The position numbers and the translations under genes are program-made. Shown here one piece after another: positions 27,829-35,208 of a stretch of DNA of 64,000 bases (its first letter is position 1; every line of letters starts with the position of its first letter). Under the pieces are notes generated by a model. It did not search any database and was not told the origin of the DNA. It saw only the letters and a program-made list of their open reading frames with translations. Origin of the DNA: Acidobacteriota bacterium (GTDB lineage: Bacteria > Acidobacteriota > Holophagae > Acanthopleuribacterales > Acanthopleuribacteraceae); contig JAGQSC010000021.1 of assembly GCA_020439745.1 (NCBI GenBank), forward strand, positions 124,001-188,000, given 5' to 3'.

Positions 27829-28524
27829 TTGCGTCGTTTCTTTGCAGCATTTCTATTTGCACTCTCGATTCTCATGGGCGCTACGGCTGTCATTCTGGTG
27901 CTTCCTTTTTCGCGCAGAACAATGCCCACCCGCATCATGCAGTGGTGGGGTAGGACCGTGCTTTGGGGCGCTGGTATCAAGCTCCAAGTTGAAGGTCTTG
28001 AACACGTGGATGCAAATAGGCCGTGCATTTACATGTCCAATCATGAAAGTACCATCGATATCCCCGCATTGATTGCGGCATTGCCCGTTCACTTGAGGTT
28101 CGTGTACAAGCAATCCTTGGGTTATGTTCCCTTTGTGGGTTGGGCCATCTGGGCCATGGGTATGGTTCCAATTGATCGTTCTAACCGGTCCAAGGCGATG
28201 GTGAGCCTGAAAAAGGCGGGTAAGCAGGTTAAGTCAGGTCTGCCTGTCTTGATCTTTCCCGAAGGGACGCGCGCTCATGGAACCGGTCTATTGCCCTTCA
28301 AGAAGGGCGGGTTTGTACTCGCACTGAATGCGGGTCTGGATGTGGTACCCATTACGCTGGTTGCCTCGCACAAGTTGTGCTCACGTAACTCGTTTTTGGC
28401 GCGTTCCGGCGTACTCCGAGTGGTCATACACCCACGTATCCAGGTCGAGAACGTAGCGTCCGTGCCGCGCGATCAACTAATGCAACGTGTACGCGAATCG
28501 ATGAGCTCAGCGATTAATTACTGA
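27829..28524 (+). CDS. plsC: 1-acyl-sn-glycerol-3-phosphate acyltransferase family (PlsC)
   Basis: Membrane-associated acyltransferase of 231 aa with an N-terminal transmembrane helix, the catalytic NHxxxxD motif as NHESTID, the glycerol-phosphate-binding FPEGTR, and the KQSLGYVPFVGW segment. It would acylate lysophosphatidate or a related lysolipid. The start is TTG 27829, with GAGG of the upstream stop region acting as SD, so it is coupled to the ketosynthase gene. Its 3' end overlaps the convergent gene by 11 bp. Confidence 0.88.
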   Translation: MRRFFAAFLFALSILMGATAVILVLPFSRRTMPTRIMQWWGRTVLWGAGIKLQVEGLEHVDANRPCIYMSNHESTIDIPALIAALPVHLRFVYKQSLGYVPFVGWAIWAMGMVPIDRSNRSKAMVSLKKAGKQVKSGLPVLIFPEGTRAHGTGLLPFKKGGFVLALNAGLDVVPITLVASHKLCSRNSFLARSGVLRVVIHPRIQVENVASVPRDQLMQRVRESMSSAINY

Positions 28525-29023
28525 CCAGATACCTGTCGTCATCTTCAGGTAGTCGAATTTGATAGGACGATCGAACATCGCCATTAATTCGGATTTTCCA
28601 TTTACCGCCCGCAAAGACCATGGCGCCGTAGGCTCCCCCTTCGATGGCCTCGTCGCCCTCGCCAAAAATGGGGACGCCATCTCGGCGATACGCTTTGACG
28701 ACAAACTTGATGGCGTTTCTGCCCGTTACAACCTTGTCACTGACCATGAGGATGAAGTCGGGATTGTATGGGCTTAAGGCTTTCAATACACCTGAAAGTT
28801 CGCGGGGGCTGGTTACGGCGGACTGAATGATGCGCAAACCCGTTTCGGATGACGCGGTACCAAATTGACCCTCTAATTCGGGGCTTGACTTTGGATTCCA
28901 GAGCACCACGCATGAAGTGGCCCCAGGCATTAGGCCTTGGATCACTTCGATCTGTTGTTTCAGTTGGTTTTGTGCCCACAGAGTCGCTTGTAGCAAGCCC
29001 AACATCATCAATGTGCGCACCAT
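28514..29023 (-). CDS. Small exported protein resembling an ABC-substrate-binding half domain
   Basis: Exported protein of 169 aa with a signal peptide (TLMMLGLLQATLWAQ). The rest resembles one lobe of COG2984-type ABC substrate-binding proteins (PGATSCVVLWNPKSSPELE, then LSPYNPDFILMVSDKVV and GVPIFGEGDEAIEGGAYGAM), at about half the usual length. No permease or ATPase gene is adjacent, so transport cannot be claimed; a sensing or binding role is possible. ATG 29023 has TGGAGGTGACTGCA upstream. A minus-strand extended -10 (TGCTACAAT, hexamer 29090-29095) may be its promoter. Confidence 0.55.
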   Translation of the reverse strand: MVRTLMMLGLLQATLWAQNQLKQQIEVIQGLMPGATSCVVLWNPKSSPELEGQFGTASSETGLRIIQSAVTSPRELSGVLKALSPYNPDFILMVSDKVVTGRNAIKFVVKAYRRDGVPIFGEGDEAIEGGAYGAMVFAGGKWKIRINGDVRSSYQIRLPEDDDRYLVSN

Positions 29024-29143
29024 TGCAGTCACCTCCAGCACAAAACCCGAACCCAGTTGAATCAGAACTAAGCAACTTGGGTTAATGGCATTGTAGCACA
29101 AGGTATGTCAAGTAACTTGCATCACTTTGTGGGGAAATGAATC

Positions 29144-30454
29144 ATGCTAGGATCCAGATTTCTACAAGAGGAACTGTTGGCTAAGAAGAGCGACCACTCC
29201 TATTGGGCCCTGTTGAGGGATCATTCGCAGTACCGACGTCTCTACATCGCACGAACCGTGTCGCTGCTTGGAGATTGGTTTAATTTATTGGCTTTACTGA
29301 CGTTGCTTCGTTTGACCACGGATAACACAGGCAGTGTGGTCGGCGGCCTATTCATCATGAAGCTGTTGCCTACCTTTTTGTTGGGTCCAATAGCCGGTGT
29401 GGTAGCCGATCGATATTCCCGCGTGAAGGTAATGATGTGGAGCGACCTCGCCCGCTTCTTCCTGACAGCGCTTTACTTCACGGTCCCGCTCTTGTCAGGT
29501 GGCCATCTCATAGCAATTTACCTGTTAACAGGGTTGCATGCGGGCGCATCTGCCTTCTTTGAGCCTGCACGAACCGCGACTCTGCCCAATCTGTTACCCA
29601 CCCATATGATCGTGCGAGCGAATGCATTGGGCGCTATGACATGGAGTGGGATTTATGCATTGGGCGCGGCAATAGGAGGGGTTGTCAATGAATTTGCCGG
29701 TTGGCAAATGACTCTGATGATTGATGCCTCGAGTTTTTTGTTCTCGGCCTACATGGTTGGACGCATTGTGGTGTCGCAACGAAAACCGCAACCGGATACT
29801 GAATCCACCGGCAAAATGGCAGAAGCGATTGAATACATGAGACGTGAACCTAAGGTCTTGTTCACCGTTTTGTTGAAGTCTGGCTGGTGCATTGCCGGAG
29901 CGATCCAGTTGGTTTTGACCTTGTATGGGACCCACGTCTTCAACTACGGAGGGAAGCCTGACTTCGGGGTTGCTATGCTTTTTGTCTGTCGGGCTCTCGG
30001 TACCGCAATCGGACCGATTATTGGCCGCCGTCTGACTCGTGAAGAACCGCGGTCGATGTTGAGACTGGTCATCCTTTCCTTTTTTGTCTCGGCGGGTTTC
30101 TATGGCCTGTTTGGATTGGCGCAAACAGTATGGCAGGCATACGCCTGCGTCTTTATTGCGCACATGGGCGGCAGTATCATTTGGGTCTTTTCCACTGTCT
30201 TGCTGCAATGGAGGGTCGAAGACCGCTATCGTGGACGCGTGTTTGCAACCGAGTTGGGACTTGCCACGCTTTTGATTTCCATATCCACCTGGACTGTGGG
30301 CGCCATCAACGATTCAGGCTTTCCGCTTCAGCGGTTACCGGGCATGCTGGGATGGTTGTTGTTGTTATCAGGCGTTACTTTTACGCTTTGGCATCTCATT
30401 GGAGCTCGGCAGGGGCGGTTCGGGCACGGAGATGGTACACCTGGTGGCCGGTGA
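29144..30454 (+). CDS. MFS transporter (MFS_3/EntS-like exporter)
   Basis: Integral membrane protein of 436 aa with about twelve hydrophobic helices. The motif GPIAGVVADRYSRVKVMM between helices 2 and 3 and TATLPNLLPTHMIVRANAL are typical of the MFS_3 group, which exports siderophores, macrolides and similar molecules. The substrate is unknown and no biosynthetic cluster lies nearby. ATG 29144 has a weak GGGGA SD; TTG 29177, preceded by GAGGA, is a possible alternative. The last 59 bp overlap the 3' end of the convergent anti-sigma gene. Confidence 0.82.
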   Translation: MLGSRFLQEELLAKKSDHSYWALLRDHSQYRRLYIARTVSLLGDWFNLLALLTLLRLTTDNTGSVVGGLFIMKLLPTFLLGPIAGVVADRYSRVKVMMWSDLARFFLTALYFTVPLLSGGHLIAIYLLTGLHAGASAFFEPARTATLPNLLPTHMIVRANALGAMTWSGIYALGAAIGGVVNEFAGWQMTLMIDASSFLFSAYMVGRIVVSQRKPQPDTESTGKMAEAIEYMRREPKVLFTVLLKSGWCIAGAIQLVLTLYGTHVFNYGGKPDFGVAMLFVCRALGTAIGPIIGRRLTREEPRSMLRLVILSFFVSAGFYGLFGLAQTVWQAYACVFIAHMGGSIIWVFSTVLLQWRVEDRYRGRVFATELGLATLLISISTWTVGAINDSGFPLQRLPGMLGWLLLLSGVTFTLWHLIGARQGRFGHGDGTPGGR

Positions 30455-31484
30455 AAGTCAGTTCCAACACGTGATGGGTGGTCTCACCGTTGACTGAAAC
30501 GATCACGCCTAGTTGCGGGTTCCAATGCCATTTCTCAAGCTTGAGTTGTGACCATTTAGCAACCCAGTCTTGAGCAGAAATTTGCTTTTCGTCCCAATCT
30601 ACAAGGGCGTCAGAGGTGAAGAGTTGGAGCGCTTCATCCGCGTTTTGACGGGTCCAAAGTGACATCAGTGTTTCCACCCACTGTTGTTCACTCCAAGCGC
30701 GTTCTGGTTCGGCCTCAGCGGCAAGCATCGATCTAGTCCGCTCGTAAGCTGGCGTTTGGGATCGAGCTGGCGCCTGGTCAGTGGTGTCGGCTAATCGGGC
30801 CTCGGATTTGATAGGTGCAGTTGTCGGTGCGGCAAAGTTTCCAGGAGCTTCTGGTTCTGGAGCGGCTTGGACGGAGTCCATGAGGTCGGTTTCTTCGCGA
30901 GCAGATCCAGTTATGGGTGTCTCAGTCATCATGACTTCTTCCTTGTCCTCGGTAACGGCTTCGCCAGACGCGAAATGGGTTTCATCTTCTAAGGTGTCTT
31001 TGTTCAGAGTCCGATCAAGATCGAAGGAATCATGTTGCTGTTGCTTTTGCGCAGTTGTGCGTTTTGCCCCTGCCGATGCTTCGGAGGGTATTTCTTGGGC
31101 GATGGTTACAGGCGCAGGAAGGTCGTCAGCGGCGATAGGTTCAGGTTGGGTTGCGTCTGTTTTCTCAGCCACCTGTGCGTGTTCTTCAAAAGTAGTATTG
31201 GGTGTTTGCCTCTGGACGGGTGACCACAGGCTGATTCCGATGATCGCTACAGCTGCCAGAGGTAATATCCAATATTGCCACCGAATGGTTGGTTTGGCCT
31301 TGGCTGTTGTGGGCGGCGGAACCACTTCAGTCAGTAGCTTGAGCTGATGGTCTAGGCCTTCATAGATCGACAGCATGCGTTCGGCGTCGTCAGTCAACGC
31401 GTCTGCATATTGCTGACGGATGGCTTCCGGTTCCATGTCTTCCAGCAAAAGTTCAAGCTGGTCAAGCGTCAAAGGTTCAGTCAA
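30396..31484 (-). CDS. Putative membrane anti-sigma factor with NTF2-like C-terminal domain
   Basis: Single-pass membrane protein of about 362 aa encoded directly behind the ECF sigma gene, overlapping it by 8 bp (TTG start 31484 behind GGAGG). The short cytoplasmic N-terminus (about 65 aa, DQLELLLEDMEPEAIRQQY) is acidic and helical and lacks the HxxxCxxC zinc motif of ZAS anti-sigmas. One transmembrane helix lies at about residues 69-87, followed by a long Ala/Pro/Glu/Thr-rich spacer. The roughly 95-residue C-terminal domain (WVETLMSLWTRQNADEALQL, WHWNPQLGVIVSVNG) looks NTF2/DUF4440-like. Assignment rests on position and topology, not on sequence homology. Confidence 0.65.
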   Translation of the reverse strand: MTEPLTLDQLELLLEDMEPEAIRQQYADALTDDAERMLSIYEGLDHQLKLLTEVVPPPTTAKAKPTIRWQYWILPLAAVAIIGISLWSPVQRQTPNTTFEEHAQVAEKTDATQPEPIAADDLPAPVTIAQEIPSEASAGAKRTTAQKQQQHDSFDLDRTLNKDTLEDETHFASGEAVTEDKEEVMMTETPITGSAREETDLMDSVQAAPEPEAPGNFAAPTTAPIKSEARLADTTDQAPARSQTPAYERTRSMLAAEAEPERAWSEQQWVETLMSLWTRQNADEALQLFTSDALVDWDEKQISAQDWVAKWSQLKLEKWHWNPQLGVIVSVNGETTHHVLELTFTGHQVYHLRARTAPAELQ

Positions 31485-32016
31485 GGCCCACCTCCGCAAG
31501 TTGTCGCGCCAGCCTAATGCGTGCACGCCGGATATGGGTCTTCACAGTGTTGAGGTTGTCACCCAGCATCTCTGCGATTTCCTTTTGTGGCAGGTCACCC
31601 ACTGCCTCCAGCAAGAGCGTTTCCCGCTGTCGTTCGCTTAGTTGATGTAATGCATGGCGGAGGGTCCGCCATCGCGCTTTTGCAATCACCTGATCAATCG
31701 GTGCTGGTCCTTTGGACTCGATCTCCAAATCGGCGACATCACTCATCAGCTGATCTTTGCGCTTATGGCTGCGAAGCGTGTTGAATGCGATGGCAAACAA
31801 CCATGATCTGAACCGTTCTGCATCTTGCAAGGTGTGCAGTGATTGGGTCACCTTCATCCATGTTTCCTGGTACACGTCCTCTGCCTCCGTGATCGATCGC
31901 AATCGCCCAACCAAGAATCCCCACAGGTCCTTGTGCACCGAGTCAATTAATGCATCCATTGAAGCGCGGTCACCCGCGACTGCTTGCTGCACCAAGGATA
32001 TAGGGGGATTGTTCAT
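31477..32016 (-). CDS. ECF-type RNA polymerase sigma factor
   Basis: Extracytoplasmic-function sigma factor of 179 aa with region 2 (DLWGFLVGRLRSITEAEDVYQETWMKV cut across) and FRSWLFAIAFNTLRSHKRK. Region 4 shows LSERQRETLLLEAVGDLPQKE and EMLGDNLNTVKTHIRRARIRL. ATG 32016 has GGAG eight bases upstream. It is the first gene of a two-gene unit with the membrane protein that probably controls it. No convincing ECF-type autoregulatory promoter could be picked out upstream. Confidence 0.92.
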   Translation of the reverse strand: MNNPPISLVQQAVAGDRASMDALIDSVHKDLWGFLVGRLRSITEAEDVYQETWMKVTQSLHTLQDAERFRSWLFAIAFNTLRSHKRKDQLMSDVADLEIESKGPAPIDQVIAKARWRTLRHALHQLSERQRETLLLEAVGDLPQKEIAEMLGDNLNTVKTHIRRARIRLARQLAEVGLD

Positions 32017-32105
32017 GAATCAGGCTCCAGCCATCCAGAAAGGAGACGCGTATGCATGCGACAAGTTTCACCCATAGCATAACGCCGATAAGATTTTCCG
32101 CGAAA

Positions 32106-32134
32106 TTGGCCGATAAGGTGAAACATGGTTTAAT
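32106..32134 (+). promoter_or_regulatory. Sigma70-type promoter of the degenerate histidine kinase gene
   Basis: TTGGCC (32106-32111), a 17-bp spacer and TTTAAT (32129-32134), 47 bp before the ATG. Confidence 0.5.
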
Positions 32135-32181
32135 GTGAATACCCACGTACTCCCACGATTCCGGGTGCGAACACCTTGAAA

Positions 32182-33738
32182 ATGCTTTTGATTTCTGAGC
32201 CGCTAGATGCGCTTGAGCCGTTTGCCGATCTACTGACAAGCGAAGGGCATCATGTGGATCGCGCACAAAATGGCATTGAAGCCAATGACTTGATCCTAAC
32301 GGGTTTGGCGGTGAGTTCACCTTACGAATTAATTGTGTTGCACCACTCGCAAAACAAATCAGATACCCGTGAACTGATTAAGTATTGGCGCAACCAGGAT
32401 CCCTTTCTGCCTTTGGTGTTGATTTCGATGCCGCAAACGCTCACGGACCAAGACTTGAGAGCGTTGGGTCTTCTGGATTGCATTCCCGAAGATACCCCGA
32501 TACAGCTGGCCAAAAACAGGCTGGATTTATTGCAACAGACCGTGGCCTTGGGGTCCACCTACCGTGTGAAGGCCGATATTTTGACAAAACCTGCGTCCAT
32601 GAACGACCCTTTGGCTTCCGTCAACGAAGCCCTGGATCACATTCAGGACCGAGTCACGGTACGTGCGGTAGCTTTTGTCAGTTATACGGCAGTGATCAAC
32701 GATCCCATCATGCAGTTGGGTAAGCATCTGGAAATATATGATCAAATTTGGTTGGATGACCTCTGCGAACAGGCGTTTGAACGCTTGGAACCCATACTCA
32801 AATCCAACCGCATGGTTTTCGAGCCATCAGAATCCCCACGCTACCTTTTTCCAATATCTACGACGCGTGGGTGGGAAGGACTTTTGGTGTTCTTTGCACC
32901 GGAAACAGGTCGTACCAACATGGACCCGGTTGTTGCGGGACAGTACACCACCATTGCCGATGGCGTTAGAGCCATGTTGGAGCATGTACGTTGTCGGGAA
33001 GCCCTCCAACGAGCCAAGCGTTCGAAAATGGAATACATGTCCATTCTTTCCGAGCGGATTCGTCAACCCATGGCAACCCTACAAGGGACCAGCGATCTAC
33101 TTATGATGGTCGATACCGACGAGACGATTAAGAACATGACATCTCGAATTGCACACAATGCAAGAATGGCGACCACCATGCTGGAAGATATCATCGAGTT
33201 GGGGCGAATCGATGATGGCATGCTGGTGATCCATCCCGAGAAACTATCGATGAAGTCGTTTCTTAAGCGACTCGTGGACCAACTCAGCTTGATGTTCTCG
33301 GAAAAGAATCTGCGTGTGGTGTTGGCGATTGAAAATGACGATGAAGCGATGGTCGTTGGTGACCCTGAAAAGCTGGCGCGTGTGTTTACGAATCTTTTGA
33401 CCAATGCGGTCAGATATTCTCCAGAGGACGCAAGTATCACGATCAGCATTGCGTCTGACGACGATGACTGGATTCGGATTACGGTTGCCGACCAGGGCCC
33501 CGGGCTGATGGCAGGTCAAGAAGAGACCATTTTTGAGCGGCCAGAGCCAGCCCAACATGCCACGATCACCGAACAAGGGATTGGCCTTTACCTCTGTCGC
33601 AAGTTCATCACAGCCCATGATGGGCATATCTGGGTGGAAAGCAATTTGGGCTTTGGCTGTGCTTTCCACGTGCGCCTGCCACCTTCACACGTGCAATGGG
33701 ACGACAACAGCCCGTCGTCTATGGCCGCCGGAGCATAA
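32182..33738 (+). CDS. Histidine-kinase-like protein lacking both phospho-acceptor residues
   Basis: Soluble protein of 518 aa. The N-terminal 125 residues resemble a receiver domain, but the position of the phosphorylated Asp is His54 (in YELIVLHHSQ). A GAF-like middle region follows. In the dimerisation helix the usual SHExRTP motif reads SERIRQP, with Glu291 where the phosphoacceptor His should be. The ATPase domain is well kept: TNLLTNAVRYS (N box), DQGPGL (G1) and GIGLYLCRKF (G2). It thus could bind ATP but not autophosphorylate in the canonical way. ATG 32182 is chosen; TTG 32176 is possible; no SD is visible. No response regulator is adjacent. Confidence 0.82.
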   Translation: MLLISEPLDALEPFADLLTSEGHHVDRAQNGIEANDLILTGLAVSSPYELIVLHHSQNKSDTRELIKYWRNQDPFLPLVLISMPQTLTDQDLRALGLLDCIPEDTPIQLAKNRLDLLQQTVALGSTYRVKADILTKPASMNDPLASVNEALDHIQDRVTVRAVAFVSYTAVINDPIMQLGKHLEIYDQIWLDDLCEQAFERLEPILKSNRMVFEPSESPRYLFPISTTRGWEGLLVFFAPETGRTNMDPVVAGQYTTIADGVRAMLEHVRCREALQRAKRSKMEYMSILSERIRQPMATLQGTSDLLMMVDTDETIKNMTSRIAHNARMATTMLEDIIELGRIDDGMLVIHPEKLSMKSFLKRLVDQLSLMFSEKNLRVVLAIENDDEAMVVGDPEKLARVFTNLLTNAVRYSPEDASITISIASDDDDWIRITVADQGPGLMAGQEETIFERPEPAQHATITEQGIGLYLCRKFITAHDGHIWVESNLGFGCAFHVRLPPSHVQWDDNSPSSMAAGA

Positions 33739-33746
33739 TTACTGCT

Positions 33747-34109
33747 TCAGGACTGCTGGTCTCGCTCCTGTAAGAGAAAGTCCATACTGAGCCGGGCATG
33801 TCTCAGGTGCGGGATCACAATGGAGCCACCCACCACCAGGGCCACATTTAGAGCATCTTCCAATTCTGCCTCGGTGAACCCTGCTTGGACACACTGTTCC
33901 AAGTGGTAGTCAATGCAGTCATTGCATCTCAATACCGCAGATGCCACCAGCCCTAAGAGTTCCTTAATACGTCCTGGCAGGGCCCCGTCGCGGTAGCATT
34001 GGCTGTCCAGTGAGAAGAATCGTTTGATACCCAAATGGTCCGTATCGAGTACGCGCTGGTTGGCATGAGCGCGGTGTTCGCGGAACTTCTCAAATGGCTG
34101 TTTCTCCAT
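33747..34109 (-). CDS. Carboxymuconolactone decarboxylase/AhpD-like protein
   Basis: All-helical protein of 120 aa of the CMD/AhpD family. The redox-active motif is CNDCIDYHL (CxxC followed by His), so it is more likely a peroxidase-type antioxidant protein than a decarboxylase. GFTEAELEDALNVALVVGGS is the typical second helix pair. The ATG abuts the stop codon of the upstream GYF/AIM24 gene, so they share a transcript. Confidence 0.88.
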   Translation of the reverse strand: MEKQPFEKFREHRAHANQRVLDTDHLGIKRFFSLDSQCYRDGALPGRIKELLGLVASAVLRCNDCIDYHLEQCVQAGFTEAELEDALNVALVVGGSIVIPHLRHARLSMDFLLQERDQQS

Positions 34110-35111
34110 TTAGTCACCGTCCAGCAGGTTGCCAAGCGCACCTAGGACGCTGCCTTCACCTTGTCTGCGACCGCCGGTTTGAGGCGCCGCAGCATAAATG
34201 CGATCGGCAAGACGCGAAAAGGGAAGCGACTGCAGCCAAACTTTGCCGGGACCAGTCAGCGTGGCCAGGAACAATCCCTCACCACCGAAAAACATGGACT
34301 TCAGACCCTTGACCATTTGCACATCGAAGACAACTTGCTTGGTGAACGCCACGATGCAACCCGTGTCAATGCGCAGTGTTTCTCCTGCTTTGAGCTCGCG
34401 TCCGACAATGGTGCCGCCCGCTTGAATAAATGCTCGTCCATCGCCATTCAGGCGTTGCATGATGAAGCCTTCCCCGCCAAAGAATCCAGCACCAATGCGC
34501 TTGTTCAACGCAATCCCAATTTGGGTGCCCATGGCAGCGCAAAGAAACGCGTCTTTCTGGCAGATGATCTCGCCACCGATTTCTTTCAAATCAATGGGAA
34601 TGATTTTTCCGGGATAGGGTGCGCCAAAAGCGACGCGCTCCTTGTTGTGCGCTTTGTTCGTAAACCAGGTCATAAACAGTGATTCACCCGTGAACTTGCG
34701 TTTGACGCCCTCCCAAAGCTTGCCGCCGAATCCCTGGTCGGGCTTGGAACCATCGCCAAAACGCGTTTCCATCTCGATGCCCGCCTCCATGTACATCATG
34801 GCGCCGGCCTCTGCGATTACTGTTTCCTGCGGATCCAACTCGATTTCAACGAACTGCATTTCCTCGCCAAATATCTCGTAGTCGATCTCATGGGACACCT
34901 GAAATCCGGGTGTGGGATCCGGTGGGGGTGGCGGTACCTCCATGTGCAATGCGGATATTTGGCCGATGGGGGTCCAGTTGGCCATGCCCGATGTGAACGC
35001 TGGCGTCTCGTTGTTCAATTCGCCCGTGCGAAGTTTATTGAGCAGGTCGTCCTTACTCATGGGGCCCACTTGTTGGCCAGCTATAGCGACATACCAAACG
35101 TTATCCGTCAT
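34110..35111 (-). CDS. GYF_2-AIM24 (TIGR00266) fusion protein
   Basis: Protein of 333 aa. Residues 1-55 form a GYF_2-type domain ([20 protein letters not shown], ending in NWTPIG), followed by a Pro-rich hinge. An AIM24/TIGR00266 double-layer beta fold makes up most of the rest ([44 protein letters not shown]). A Gly/Arg-rich tail ends the protein. The family's function is unknown; GYF_2 is a protein-interaction module. ATG 35111 has GGAGGAACGC upstream. It is followed without a gap by the AhpD-like gene. Confidence 0.85.
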   Translation of the reverse strand: MTDNVWYVAIAGQQVGPMSKDDLLNKLRTGELNNETPAFTSGMANWTPIGQISALHMEVPPPPPDPTPGFQVSHEIDYEIFGEEMQFVEIELDPQETVIAEAGAMMYMEAGIEMETRFGDGSKPDQGFGGKLWEGVKRKFTGESLFMTWFTNKAHNKERVAFGAPYPGKIIPIDLKEIGGEIICQKDAFLCAAMGTQIGIALNKRIGAGFFGGEGFIMQRLNGDGRAFIQAGGTIVGRELKAGETLRIDTGCIVAFTKQVVFDVQMVKGLKSMFFGGEGLFLATLTGPGKVWLQSLPFSRLADRIYAAAPQTGGRRQGEGSVLGALGNLLDGD

Positions 35112-35139
35112 GCGTTCCTCCACCCAAATTCTTTAGCAA

Positions 35140-35182
35140 ATTGTAACGGAAGGTGCCCGCCGAATCAATCATAACGGGCACC
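35140..35182 (-). promoter_or_regulatory. Promoter with embedded inverted repeat for the GYF-AIM24/AhpD unit
   Basis: Minus strand TTGATT (35163-35168), a 17-bp spacer and TACAAT (35140-35145). A perfect 8-bp inverted repeat GGTGCCCG/CGGGCACC (35152-35159 and 35175-35182) flanks the -35, and one arm lies in the spacer. This could be an operator or the base of the clpB transcript end; it has no T-run, so it is a poor intrinsic terminator. Confidence 0.6.
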
Positions 35183-35208
35183 GTTCGTGTTGCATAAAGG
35201 CTTTGCTT

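Noticed and set aside
29594-30208. 204-aa open frame antisense to the MFS gene
   Set aside because: Shadow frame; the MFS helices on the plus strand are clear.
30781-31347. 188-aa open frame antisense to the anti-sigma gene
   Set aside because: Ser/Ala-rich shadow of the low-complexity spacer; no SD.
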